A stretch of 64,000 bases of DNA, taken from Pterobdella sp. o SKG-2022 (taxonomy: Eukaryota > Annelida > Clitellata > Hirudinida > Piscicolidae). The position numbers and the translations under genes were made by a program. The notes under the pieces are model-generated. The model saw only the letters and a program-made list of their open reading frames with translations. It did not search any database and was not told where the DNA came from. Numbering within the stretch: the first letter of the stretch is position 1; the number at the start of each line of letters is the position of its first letter. The stretch is from contig OZ038321.1 of NCBI GenBank assembly GCA_964035795.1, positions 11,745,093 through 11,809,092 on the forward strand, written 5' to 3'. Positions 50,601 to 62,916 of this stretch are shown here, piece after piece.

Positions 50601-53600
50601 TGAATCAATGCCCATAGTGAATGCCATGTTACCCAAAATAGAAAAATTTGAGTTAATTTTTTTGGCACACTATTGAAAGCTCAAATATATATTTTTATAA
50701 AATTATAATTTTTTTTTATTAATGAAAATTAAAAAAAAAATCAGTGCACTTCAGGTAAAAACAGGTTAGAAATAAGTCAATCAATGAAAATAAATGAAAT
50801 AATTACCCTCAATAAGATGGAACTTGGAGGCTGTGTTTTTGAGCTGATGCACCACTTTTACAAGGTTTTCAAACAACTTTTTGTCATCATTATTTTGTCC
50901 TTCCAATATATCCTTGTTTATAATCTCTAAAAAGTCAAGTGATATTTTTTTACCAACTCCTTTTAATAATATTACTCCCCCTTCACAAGAAACTAAACTT
51001 TCTCCAATGAAAGTTAGAAACTTTAGTAAATTTTCACAAATATTTTTGGAAGAATCTATATGATTGACTTGTGTATTTGACTTTTGTTTTGATATCACTA
51101 ATTTATCATTAACTACATCAGCTGAGTTTCCACAAACTATGCTCTTGATAATATATTTCATAATGCTGCCAGCAAAGTCTTCAATGGTGTTATTGAGTAA
51201 GCCTAAATTATTTAAAGTCTTGACTATTTTGTCAAGGTTGTGATTCTTTGAATCAAACATCAACACAACAATGCTTTTGTCTTCTGGGTGCTTCCAGATG
51301 ACAGTTTCTTTTATTTCCTGTCATTTATTATTATGAATTTCTAATTGTATTAATTGATCAACAAGAACAATTTAGTTTTAGCAATATGAATATTATAGAC
51401 AATAAATGTGTATAAACAAATTAAAACCTTCTTTAAATCTTCTGTAATAATTTTTTTAAACTTTTGCTCTGATTGTTGCAAAAAAGAAAATATTTTTGAG
51501 CTTTCTATAAAATCATTCTCCATCAAGTTGACTGAGAACTTAACTGAAAATAATTTATTGACATTTAATACAAACTAAACATTAAAAGATAGTTCACAAT
51601 ATTATAATTTAAGAAATATAATAGAAAATATTATGATTAATTTAAAGAGCACTTGATTAAATATTTTCTTCAAACTTTTATCAAACAATATATGGATAAC
51701 AAGATTATAACTTTACCATAATGTTTATCCATAAAAAATTTTCATCATTTTCTGAACGTTTATTATATTTACGAGCTTTTTGAAAAATTGTAGCAAAAGA
51801 TATGGACTTTTGATATTAAAATACACTTTTTAATGCTTATTCTTTTGACACAAGAAACTTTTTGATTATTAGATGATTTCCGATTTCACTCACCAAGTGT
51901 ACTAGAAAAAAATACACCAAAAAGATGAGTTGGATAATTTTCTAGCCAGTATCCAAGCATCAATCTTAAAAACTTCACACTCAACACCCAATATCATGAG
52001 CCAATGAAGATCTTTAAAAACTGGAGTTGTCCCGAGAGAGGCAGGCCTACACGTGGTCGGGATGTGTCCTCAAGAAGACCGAATCTGCCTCAACACCCCC
52101 CATCCTCTTTCTCTTCAAGAGGAGGACCTCAAATCAAGCCATATTTTTTATGGCCTGCCCCTACTAAGACCCAGACTGGTGAAAAAGGGTTCAGCTGCTT
52201 CTCACAGGAGATGTGGAAAGCAACCCAGGATCCATGTGGTACTGTGCTATATGTACACATAAAATCACCTCATATCAAACCTCCATCCAATGCAATCATA
52301 CCACCCCTCACTGGATTCACCTAAAATGCTCACACATCAAACTCAAATCCTACTCACCCTCATTCATATATTACACACATCAAATCCCTACCCCAAAAAC
52401 TCCTCCTCACATACACAATCTAACACAAAAAACCCTCCAAACACCTCAACAAACCAAACCAACCAACTGCCCCTTTAACAACCCCAAACAACATCAACAT
52501 AATGCAGCTCAACATGAACTCAATCACCAAGAAAACAACTGAACTCACCCACCTAATACACAAACAAAAAATACACATTATCACACTACAAGAATCCAAC
52601 CTCAACAGCAAACACAAAACCCCAAACATCCCTAACTTCTCAGCCATTAGACTAGATAGACCCTCATTCCAAAAAGGTGGTCTACTAACCTACATCAACA
52701 ACAACATAACCTACTCACAAATCCCCACTCCCACAAACCTGATCACAAACAACATCGAACTTATCACAACAAAAATACATCTCAAACACACCAATCTACA
52801 CATTTCAAACGTCTACATCCCACCCAACACCAACAACATAGACAACTCAATCACCAACCTCTTCATCCACCTCACAAGCCTTCCCAATTCCATAATCACG
52901 GGTGACTTTAACGCCCACTCACAAACATGGCACTCTCCTTTCACGGACCACAGAGGCCAACTCATAACCTCACTCATCCTCAATTCAAACCACATCATTC
53001 TCAACCAAAACACTCCCACTCGAATACCATTCAACCCAAATCAACAACCCACCTCTCCTGACATCACCACAGCAGACACCACAATAACAGCCAACCTCAT
53101 TAGGCAAACATTTAAAGCCTTGAACTCCGACCATCTTCCCATCTTCATCACATTCAAAAACAAATACAAAATACCCACAACTAAACCCCTCAAAACTCTT
53201 ACTAACTACAAGAAAGCCAACTGGCCCCAATTCACCAAACACATAGAACACACCCTCATAAAAACACCCCTTTCCACAAAGACCCCCACACAGCTAACCA
53301 CCTCATCACAAACGCCATACCCACATCAGACCGAATAAACATCCCTAAAGGAATAATAAAACCCACCCACAATCCACTCCCCAAAAGCATCACTACATTC
53401 ATATCGAAACGAAACTACATCAGAGCCCTCAATAACAAAGATCCCTCACTTCCCATACTCAACCAACACATTACCCACCTCATTCAACAACACAAAAAAA
53501 AATTGGAAAGAGCGCCTGAAAGCCGACTGGGACCACAAAAAAAATCTCACATCCTATGGTCCACAGTAAAAGCTCTCAACCCCATAAAACCTACCACTCC

Positions 53601-55854
53601 CACCAATACAACCATCACTCACAACAGCAAAACAGCCCACACAGACACACAAAAAGCCAACACACTAAATAAATATTTTAAATCAACCACAAAACACTTT
53701 TCCAACCCCACTCACAGAATAACAAACAAACTCACCGAATCACTCACATCTACCCCATTAACATTCACCGAATCAGATACCATCCTCGCTATAAAACAAG
53801 CTAAAAATAACAACTCTTCAAGACCAGACAATATCAACATCAAATATCTCAAACACCTAGGACAAATAGCCATCAAACACCTAACCAACCTCTACGACAT
53901 CACAATCAACACAAACACCATACCCCAAATATGGAAAACTTCCAAAATCATCCCCATCGTCAAACCCAACAAAAACCCTTCTCTCCCCTCCTCATTCAGA
54001 CCAATAGCCCTACTCTCTCCCATAGCAAAAACTTTAGAAAAAAATCATCTTCCCACACATCACTTCTAATATAAGCCTCCCAACACACCAACACAGCTTC
54101 AGAGCCACACACTCCACCACCACGGCCCTACATCTAATCAATAACACCATACTCACTGGTTTCAATAAAAAAAACCCTCCATAGAACAATCCTCATTGCC
54201 ATTGACATGACCAAAGCATTCAACACGGTCAACATCCACCAACTCATCCACAAAATACACAATACCCACAACAATAATCAAATTCCTGGCCAACTACTTA
54301 AAAGGCCGCCGACAATACACCTCATACAACAATCACACATCAAAACACACAAACATCAAAGCAGGTGTCCCCTAAGGGGGTGTCCTATCACCCACTCTCT
54401 TCAACATATACCTCTCAGACATACCACTCCCCAAAATCAGCTCACTCAAGCTCATCACCTACGCAGACGACATCACCATAACATCATCCCATCCCAACAT
54501 CAACACAGCCACCCAGAACCTCCTACCATACCTCAATGAAATACACACATGGGCTCACAATAACAACCTACAAATCAACACCTCCACTCAAAGACCAAAA
54601 TCATCCCACTACAAAACCATCTCAAACTTCACACATCACAACTCACACAAAATGCCTCCCACCCCACTCATCCCTTACACAGGAAGCCCACCCCAGATAC
54701 AAAAAACAATCCACATTCAACATCAACATCAATTGTACCCTAAACATACTCTCCTCCACCCAGACCACCTCTCACACACAAATAAAAAACAACATGAAAA
54801 CCATACACACAAAAATAGTACACGACTGCATATCATTCACTCACAACAAAATTCTCAGCAAGCAACCCCCACCCATTCATAAATCAGAAACCACCCTAGA
54901 CCGCCACACTCGCCCAACTCAGATCAAATAAATCACCTTTCATCCTCTCATATCTCAACAAAATCTCACCCTCATTTCATCCCTCACCTTCATGCCCACT
55001 CTACCAAACACACATTCACGACACCCTTCACCTGCCCCAAAATATATACCACACTGGGTTCTGAGAGTCTGTGGACCGACCCCGCGAGAGCGGCTGAGCT
55101 TCTTGACCACTGGATGGTCTTGATGGAGGACATGAGGAGCATCTAACAAGACTAGGGTGCTCAAGATGTAAAAAATAAAAAAAACTGGAGTTTTCAGTCA
55201 TAAAAATGTACTGAACAATAGCTAAAATAATTATAACAAACTCACTTTTGACATCAACAAGTATTCTTGAAGCCTCATGAAAATTCTTTTCAGCAATAAG
55301 TTTTTCAACATTTTGCAACATTTTGGCTATTTCTAATATATTAACAAGTATTTTCTCTTTGAATTCATTCTTAAATACTTTTGCATCTACTTGTTTTTCA
55401 TCCAATAATTCAATTTCGGTCACAATCAACTTCTGATACAAAGAAAATGGGATTATTAAAATTAGTTTATTTTATTATGTGATGAAAGGAGATAAAACCT
55501 GTTGAATTAACTTTTTTTCAAGGTTTTCACACATAGTGTACAATTTTGTTTTATTGGAAAATTTTTCTATTGATTTATTTATGAATTCTTGATTATTTTG
55601 GAAGTCATAAAGCAGTGAATTTTCAGTTGCATTTTTTAATATTTTCAGCTGATGCAAGATTTTTTCAAATCTATCCTCAGAAATTGTTGAGTGCCAAACC
55701 TCTAAATTAATTTTTTGAATAATTTTAAATTATAAATTCTGGATTTCATTATAAAAGCAGAAAAATAACTCTAAGTTTACTAACCTTCAGCTTTTTTTAA
55801 GTTGCTTTCTGTATATGTTTTAACATTCTCCATTTTCATTATTTGAAGTAAAGT
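47645..55854 (-). CDS. ZW10: ZW10, kinetochore and Golgi-ER tethering protein; 5' exon(s) missing
   Basis: Subunit of the RZZ kinetochore complex and of the NRZ tether. Exons in transcript order: 55785-55854, 55499-55701, 55246-55432, 51428-51543, 50807-51317, 50144-50429, 48885-49072, 48545-48763, 48229-48363, 47645-48108. They sum to 2,379 bp, 792 codons plus stop, one frame. Landmarks against ZW10 from memory: SSKCRHHLITARKIL, FPDCQISKSIQDYW (across a junction), LHHNNSFYIAHQLL, LQHMLRSWLHVLPFP and the C-terminal DRWAGGKGPLAEELSAAEVE, then LVKALFKNT. The first exon seen already aligns about 55 residues into the protein, so the start lies further right, beyond 58571 and perhaps outside the window. 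Three introns are filled with transposable elements. Confidence 0.93.
49185..50105 (+). pseudogene. LINE fragment (RT C-terminal half) in a ZW10 intron
   Basis: Antisense to ZW10, nearly filling the intron 49073-50143. Reads a Cys-rich GCKSWVHKKCCGI segment, VTDFCYLGDMISAGGGCEL, SAWSKFRQLLPLLT, then after stops at about 49706 LRWFGHVVHSSDW, KRPGRPKMTWEELLKKDW and DPHDRLTWKRL. Ends with three ATG units. The catalytic RT core is absent (5' truncated). Confidence 0.85.
52016..52028 (+). repeat. Target-site duplication, left copy (AAAAACTGGAGTT)
   Basis: Identical 13-base word at 55180-55192. Together they bracket the non-LTR element 52029-55179. Confidence 0.85.
52029..55179 (+). mobile_element. 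Non-LTR retrotransposon with 2A-like motif, PHD-like finger, APE endonuclease and RT
   Basis: Antisense insertion in a ZW10 intron with a perfect 13-bp target-site duplication and an A-rich end. In order: a 5' part; a 2A-like motif LLLTGDVESNPGS (52195-52233); then directly a zinc finger, WYCAICTHKITSYQTSIQC; endonuclease at 52500-53170 (QLNMNSI, TGDFNAHSQTW, SDHLPIF); RT from about 53800 (RPDNINIKYLK, SFRPIALLSP, about 54207 MTKAFNTV, about 54455 YADDITI). Frames are broken in at least four places, so this copy is inactive. The plus strand is almost free of G across the coding part, unlike anything around it. The intact duplication argues for a recent insertion. Likely CR1/Jockey-like; clade not settled. 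Confidence 0.85.
55180..55192 (+). repeat. Target-site duplication, right copy
   Basis: Second copy of AAAAACTGGAGTT, directly after the A-rich tail of the element. Confidence 0.85.
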
Positions 55855-55888
55855 CTAAAAATACTGGTTTGTAATGTGTAAATTTTTT

Positions 55889-56177
55889 AGTGTTCATTAT
55901 CCTGTGGTTCAAAATGCGCAGTCGATTGAAACACACAAGCCACAACCTCACAAAAACATATTTGATTAGTTGACAAAAATTCACAAAATAAATAAAAAAT
56001 TCATTTATTCAACTATTATTAATTTTTAAATAATATTTAATTAAAAAATTACGTTTAATAATAAAAATAAGTTAAGATTAAACGCTCAGAACGACGATTT
56101 ATTGTAACATAGCTCATCTAAGAGTGTTATGCTTGCGGTAATATAGCTTACGAATTGAAGCTTGCGGTGAGCGAAAA
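55889..56177 (+). repeat. Left arm of the terminal inverted repeat
   Basis: Inverted copy of 58275-58563. Contains CGATTTATTGTAACATAGC and the inner GAAGCTTGCGGTGAGCGAAA. Confidence 0.85.
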
Positions 56178-56459
56178 GCTTGCAATATTTTCTTTGCTCG
56201 ACCAATATGATCTTTTTTGTTATATATATCAAACAATATATTTTAAAAAAACATACTAATTTTATTTTTCATCCATAATTTTCATTGTCCAGTAAAATCT
56301 CAAAACACATAAAAACGACACGGAATTGTTTTTAAATATTTATTAAAGCTTAACAATGTTTTCAGAATAGTCTTATAGTTTCGATCTGTAAAAATAAATT
56401 AAAAACATCAAGTGTTTAAAAATTTTTTAATCGGAAATTAATAATATTCAATTGCCTGT

Positions 56460-56695
56460 GGGTTACTTTGACAGATCTGTTTTGTGTGGTCACGAATTAT
56501 CTTTTTGAATATTACTGCATTGTTTTCTGAAATAGTTAAATTTTAACAATGATATTACTAATAATTCATAAGTTCTTTTATAAAATGTCAATTTTACTTT
56601 TTTCCAGAGTCTTTTTTAGAATATTTTTTTCTTCTGCTGAAGGTTTTTGGAAAAAAATTTCTTTCTCTTTTTGAACAATACTTTTGGAAATACCT
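56460..56695 (-). other. Two gene-like exons inside the inverted-repeat element
   Basis: Minus strand. At about 56695-56600: ISKSIVQKEKEIFFQKPSAE, then EKNILKKTLEK and a GTAAAA donor. After TTTCAG at about 56530 it reads NNAVIFKKIIRDHTKQICQS, NPQAIEYY and a stop; an AATAAA follows at about 56337. It looks like the 3' end of a gene taken up by the element. The upstream side runs into a TTA microsatellite, so the first exon's acceptor is not convincing. Unrecognised. Confidence 0.3.
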
Positions 56696-56819
56696 TTTTT
56701 TTCATTATTATTATTATTATTGTTATTATTTTTTTAACACAGTATACATACTGGGATTTAAACTACTACCGGAGTCTTACCAAGACCCTAGGGTAGTAGA
56801 GTTCGATGCTATTCATTCA

Positions 56820-57400
56820 TTACGGGCCAAAACTCTTAAAATTTGCGCCGTGCCCATAAGCGCCTGTTTTCTGGATTTCATAAATTTTAGGTGATTCAGG
56901 AAGCGTCGAGAGTTTGAGACTTAAATCTTTTCCGACTGTTCCCAGCGTGCCCACAACTATTGGAACTACTTTTGTATTCATAGTCCAGCATCTTGATATC
57001 TCTATTTGCAGATCGCGGTATTTGCAAATTTTCTCAGATGTTTTCAACACTATGTTGGTGTCTGATGGTACTAAGATATCAACCAAAGTACACTCTCTTT
57101 TTTTTTCATCTTTAACCACTATGTCTGGTTTATTTGCTTGTATCTTTTTGTCTGTGTGTATTTGGCTGTCCCATAGTACTGTTATTTCGTCTTTTTTTAT
57201 CACTGGTCAAATTTCGTGTTCGTACCACTTACTTTTGACTATTTTAATAGCTGGAGAGTTTTCCTCATTCTAAAGAATACTCAAAGGGTAAAGTGATAGA
57301 CAGAAAATAAGAGGTGACAATGAATCTCCTTGGAAAATCCCTGTCTTTATTTTGATCCCAAGAATTTCCATATTTCCTTTCGTGTGTCTCAGTCCTAGTT
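56820..57400 (-). pseudogene. LINE remnant: RT motif joined to C-terminal domain
   Basis: Minus strand. GIFQGDSLSPLIFCLSL (RT motif) at about 57350, then KWYEHEI, then an open frame 57203-56820 with DEITVLWDSQIHTDKK, KPDIVVKDEKK, LVDILVPSD and KYRDLQIEISRCW. This is the C-terminal region found after the RT in a widespread animal LINE group. The middle of the RT, including the YADD box, is deleted. Confidence 0.7.
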
Positions 57401-57405
57401 AGTTA

Positions 57406-57642
<237 letters not shown>

Positions 57643-57654
57643 CAATCAAGCAAC

Positions 57655-57957
57655 TACGAAATATATATTTTAATGCTTGATATGTCAAAAGCCATTGACA
57701 CAGTTAAGCCAAAATTGCTAATTAACCACTTTGAAAAAATATTGGAGCCAGTTGAGAAGTCTTTACTTAGCGTTCTTATAAATGAAACAACGCTACAAAT
57801 CAAAGTTGACAAACATCTCAGTGAAAAAATCCAAACCAACACAGGCTTCATTCAAGATCGTATTGGCCAAAGAGAATATTGCAAGATGAAGACAATGAAG
57901 TTGTTCAAATTTTTTCTAAAATTAACATTTGATTGCTCAAAATATTTTATTTGAAGT
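57655..57957 (+). pseudogene. RT fragment (LINE), plus strand
   Basis: LMLDMSKAIDTVKPKLL, ILEPVEKSLLSVLI and KIQTNTGFIQD match the RT fingers/palm start of a LINE different from the neighbour at 56820-57400. The frame is lost after about 57860. About 90 codons remain. Confidence 0.65.
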
Positions 57958-58274
57958 TTTATCTATATATATTTTTTTGTTTATTAACACAGATTTATTT
58001 ATTTTTATACATTCATAAATCAACTCAGTTTTCTAAATTTCATTTATATAAGTATTATTATGATTGCTTTTGTTTCAAACAACAGACCTTTCTTTCATAT
58101 AATCTTAGTTAACTGAGTTGTTTATTTAGTTATACTTGCATAATTTTTTTTAAATTGTCATATCTAAGAAAACTTACATTAAATTGCATTCAAAGTTCAT
58201 AATACTCAGTGGTCTAGAAACTCCTGAAGTTGATGCCACTATAGTTATACTCGTCATTGATTTGATTTGATTTA

Positions 58275-58563
58275 ATTTTTTGCTCGCCACAAGCTTCAAT
58301 TCGTAAGCTATATTACCAAGCATAACACTCCTGGATGAGCTATGTTACAATAAATCGTCGTTCTGAGCGTTTAACCTTAACTTATTTTTATTATTAAACA
58401 AAATTTTTTAATTAAATATTATTTAAAGATTAATAATACCCGAATAAATGAATTTTTTATTTATTTTGTGAATTTTTGTCAACTAATCAAATATGTTTTT
58501 GTGAGGTTGTGGCTTGTGTGTTTCAATCGACTGCGCATTTTGAACCACAGGATAATGAACACT
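58275..58563 (-). repeat. Right arm of the terminal inverted repeat
   Basis: Reverse complement of 55889-56177 with scattered changes; both arms end at AATTTTTT. Confidence 0.85.
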
Positions 58564-58780
58564 AATTTTTTGACAAGCACCTAACCTTAGTAGGATTGAT
58601 TTGGTTTCGTAGGCAGGGCTAAGATTGTACGATTAAGGGTCTTTATTTTAATCTATGTTCTTAGGGTACAAAGCAAAGAACAATATTATCAAATATAGAA
58701 CAACTTAAATTTCAAATTGTAATACTATAAAATATATATCGAAAAAATTTTACTTTAGAATTTTATTTATTAAATGAAAT

Positions 58781-58862
58781 GTTAATGTAATGTAATGTAA
58801 TGCGGTATTTATGAAGTGCTTTTCCTTATAGATCAAAGCGCTTGCTACAAATTTAATGTAGC
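58781..58862 (-). repeat. SINE 3' fragment with (TAATG)n tail
   Basis: Minus orientation: CATTAAATTTGTAGCAAGCG, CTTTGATCTATAAGGAAAAG, TACCGCATTACATTACATTA. Only the 3' body and tail remain. The clean pentamer tail suggests a TTACA-type 3' end for the family. Confidence 0.75.
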
Positions 58863-58865
58863 GTA

Positions 58866-59440
58866 CGGCAAAGCGATACTATCTCTCCTATTCTGTTAAA
58901 CACAGCTTCAAATGATGAAGTTATTAATAAAATAGAGTGGGGTGATAGAGGTATTAATATTGACAATGAACAACTAGCCCATCTATTGTATGCAGACGAT
59001 TTTATTTTGTTCTCACCTTTCGCCAACGAACTTGGAGCCATGCTAGAAGACATCAGTATAGAAAGCATAAAATAGGTGTAACCATTAACACAGACGATAC
59101 AAAAATAATGCGCGATGGATTCACTGAGAATACAAACACAATAAAAATTAACAATAAAGAAATTGAAAAGACTGAAAAATACATATACCTAGGCCAAACA
59201 ATAACAAACGATCACGACCAAACAATAGAATTACATAGAAGAATAGGTCTGGGCTGGTCAGCTTTTGGTCGTTTCAAAAACATACTGGTAAATGAAAAAG
59301 TTGAACCAGAAACAAAGAAAAGGAGTTGTGAAAAGCCATTCTACCTACCATGACCTACTGCTGCCAGACATGGTCACTGAGTGACACTAAACTAGAAGCA
59401 CTCTGCATATCCCCGATGTTACTGCATCAGTTTTTTGGAC
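58866..59440 (+). pseudogene. RT C-terminal fragment (LINE)
   Basis: LAHLLYADDFILFSPF at about 58975, then after a stop at about 59072 GVTINTDDTKIM, KYIYLGQTITNDHDQT and GLGWSAFGRFKNIL. It may be the other end of the same LINE family as 57655-57957, separated by the right arm. Several stops. Confidence 0.75.
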
Positions 59441-60238
59441 AATAAACCTTAGTGTTTGTTTCTATTATATTGATTTCCGGCTATTTTACGTCAACCTTTT
59501 TATATAAGAACTCAAAGACCTTCATTAAAGGATCAAGTGGACATCAAAAAGTTGTCAATATTTCGTCTTGGATTGACTTGGTTTGCTTATTCATATTCGA
59601 TTGCACTCATTAATTTTATTATAAAAATTATTTAAATTTTATTTATTTATTATTATTAATTGAATAAATAAATTAATTAATTAATTTTTTTTATATTTCT
59701 ATTATTATTTTTGTAAAATTTGATTTTTATTATTTTATTTATTTATTTTGTTTTTTATTTTTTTATTATTAAATATTTATTTATTTTACTCATTTTTATA
59801 GCTTTGAGTCAATTCTATTTTAGAATTTTACTTTCATTATTTTTGTCAAGCGTTATACAATTAATATTAACTGATGTTACCATGGCAGTTAACAACGTCT
59901 TTAAGTTTGTGTAAAGAAGTTCCAAGTTGCGAAGCATTGCTTTAAGATTAGCCAATCAGCTATGCACCAATCATATGCTTTTTAAGGATTTTGTTCGAAT
60001 TTATTATTTATTATTTATTTTTAGAATTAAAATTATGCAAAATGAATATTCTTTTATTCAAAATCTATTCAAAAAACCCAAAATGTGGATTTTCAACGCT
60101 GATAAGTCAATCCAAATGTATCAAAATCAATTTTCATGTATCATAATGTTTAAATATTCATGGATTGTACAAAAATCTTTGTTGGTTGATAAATGTTAGT
60201 TTTTTTTTATAAAACTTCTAAAAATGATTATTTCAGTA

Positions 60239-60323
60239 CTTTTCTCAATTTTTTTTGAAATTCTATGATTGGTTCAGGAACTATAGGCTCGCCATTCAAT
60301 ACTCTTGTCTGATCGCGAAGTAC
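60239..60323 (-). other. Exon-like piece, unknown gene
   Basis: Minus strand, between an ACAG acceptor and a GTACTG donor: VLRDQTRVLNGEPIVPEPII, then EFQKKLRK. Protein-like composition in an AT-rich desert. It may belong with the gene-like exons at 56460-56695, which lie downstream on the same strand; phases could fit. I do not recognise it. Confidence 0.35.
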
Positions 60324-62327
60324 CTGTTAAGTTTGTATACTTGATAATGTGAGTTCAACTTACGAAAAGCTTCGTATTATTATTCAGTTAATAAAAGTGT
60401 TTGACTCAAATCTTTTTTTTTAATAGGCTAGTTTAGTCACTCTAAATTATCCATAAGTCATCACTATATAATCCCATAAAAAATAGTTACTTCATGCTAA
60501 CCTTTTATGATAAGGCTATACTTATCGAAAATTATAGCTTTTCTTTTAAATAAAAATATGAATCCTCAATTGATGTTTTCAAAGTTTAATTACTATCCAA
60601 AACATAAATAAGAAATCTTAGAAAAGTTGCATACTTACATGTTTTTTTGCACTTTATACTACTTGTTCATCAGTATTTTCATTTTTTATGATTATGGTTC
60701 ACATAAAATAACACCCTGTAAAAAGTATAAATTGCACAAAAAATCCCACCTTTGGACCATCTAATGGCTTGCTCAGACCATAAATTCATGGTTGTATAAT
60801 TGCCACATTAGCCTGTTTTTTGAACATCAGTTTCGAAAATATTTTTACTTTTTTATGAGCATTTTTCATAAATAGTTTTAAAGTTTAATAATATTTCATT
60901 AGCAAAATTATCTTTTTTCTTTCTTTTCAAAAACCAGAAGTAATGTACATCTTACAAAGTTCAATAGAATAAAAATAATTACTAAAAATATTGCAAAATT
61001 ATCTAATCACATGACTACAATTAATTAAATAATCCATAGTATTGATGTATATAGCGCGTCTACGCATCGTTCAGAGGCGCTCTGCTATGAGCTGCTTATA
61101 GAAATAGGTTTTCAAGTACTTAAGAATCATAGGATAGAGTGAAAAATTCAAATTTGGAGAAAGAAAGTTTCAAAGAAATGGACCAGAAAAAGCAAAAGCA
61201 GTTTTAGAGTAAGAATGAGGAAGAGATAATGAAGAGCTGAGAGCGGGTAGAGGACCGTGAGCCAGCACGTTTAGAAGGTAGTAAGAGGTTAGAAAAATAG
61301 GAAAGTGGAAAAGAATGAGAGATGTTATGCATCAGAGAACAGATTTTGAAAAAAGAGCGAAAGTTGTTTTTTTAAAGGAACCATGTCTTTAATTGAAAAA
61401 CAAAAAAAACAGAAAATAACAATGAAAAAAAAATGAGTTAAATATAATGATGTTAGGAGATAAATGAGCAAAGAAAAACGAAAATTGCATGTGAGTGAGT
61501 TTATATCTCTTGAAATAATAATTGCTAAAAAAGCAGAAGGAATGATAATTTAATAAAAAAATAAATAAATTATAAGCAAACTAGAATTCAGGTAATTATT
61601 TCTTTAGAGGTATCTATAGTAACCGTGAGAAAAGGAAAACTCGGTTGTAGATCTATTCATTTGTAAACAAAAGAATTTCTATTTTTAGCTTTTCATCGAA
61701 CAAAAATACTATAGGTAGAATATTAGTAGACAAAATTTAATAAAAAATATATTCAGACATAAATAAATAATTCCAAACTGATGAAATTTTTTCAAAATTA
61801 GCAAATTAATTTTAATGAGAGTATATTTATTTGCAACGTTGTAACGGTTTGCTATGTAACTAACAAAACAAACAAACAACGAATATTATTATACTGGCAT
61901 GAAATCCATTAAGTCTTCAAGACCACTTTGGAATATATATTTATGTATAGAGTCAGTCCTAATATGGTAAATTTTCATTCTTTCCAGCCCCTCACGCTTT
62001 ATCCTTCAATCCACACACACCTTTAACTTTTAAAAATAAACATTAAGTAGTGTATAAGTAATTTTTATAACTTCCATTTGAAAAAAATTCAGTTATAATA
62101 AGTATTATATTTTTATTATACTCATTTTTCAATGATCATCGCAACAATTTTTTCGACTTATTATTGAGGCGGCAATCTTCCATAAAGTTGGAAAACAGGG
62201 ATATATGGTACAATTAAAACTGATTATATAATGAGTATCATAGGTTTAATTCAATATTTATTATTTAAACCAATAATTTTATGAAAACATAGATAATATT
62301 TTATATTTGATGATATGTTAAAAAGAA

Positions 62328-62408
62328 AACACTTTTAGGTCTTTATTTTATTGCCAAAATATTATTTTATCCCAAAAAAGTGGAATAAAATGAACTCCTA
62401 AAAGTGTT
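62328..62408. repeat. Short foldback repeat
   Basis: AACACTTTTAGG at 62328-62339 and its perfect reverse complement at 62397-62408, with further inner similarity (TTATTTTA / TAAAAT). About 81 bp; a tiny MITE or a hairpin. Confidence 0.5.
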
Positions 62409-62916
62409 TTTATTTTAATATTTACGTTTGGCTTGAAGAATTAAAAATTTAATGTTTATAAATACAAAAAAAAAATATTCCATGTTTGAAATATGATAAT
62501 ATTGAAAATTTGTTGGTTTTATTGTTGGAAGTTTTTTTAAAAAAGAACAGTATGATCACTTTGTGTCAAACAGTTTGTGTCAAAAATTTAAATAAATTGA
62601 TAAATTTTCAATTTTTAAAATAAAAATTTACTTAAATAATTTATTAAATGTAAACTTTCAGATAAAAAAATGGTCGAATTCAAAATGGTTGGGGTAGTTG
62701 AAAGAAAACCTCATAAAAGTTTTATTAAACTTTTGATAATCTTCATAATATTTTATCGAATTCATATTAATTGTCAATATATAGAATATGCACAAAACAA
62801 TTTTATCATGTTTAAAATAGTTTATATTTATGTTTTTTAATATTTTTTAGATTATCATTTTCTCTTTCAATTTGAATGATACGTCCAAAGTTTTTTATAA
62901 TGTTAAAAAGGAATAT

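Larger units (their letters stand above)
59441..62916. other. 3.5 kb without a supported gene
   Basis: AT-rich (TTATTTATT tracts at 59590-59800) and a purine-rich patch at 61180-61370. Possible ZW10 5' exon(s) should lie here or beyond but were not found. A lone exon-like piece is listed at 60239-60323. Confidence 0.4.

Noticed and set aside
52420..53251. Minus-strand Val-, Leu- and Cys-rich frames that look membrane-like
   Set aside because: Antisense of the C-rich retrotransposon coding strand; no start context or partner.
54536..54931. Separate Thr-, His- and Pro-rich protein genes in the 52-55 kb region
   Set aside because: They are frames of the G-poor retrotransposon, some of them out of phase with its RT.
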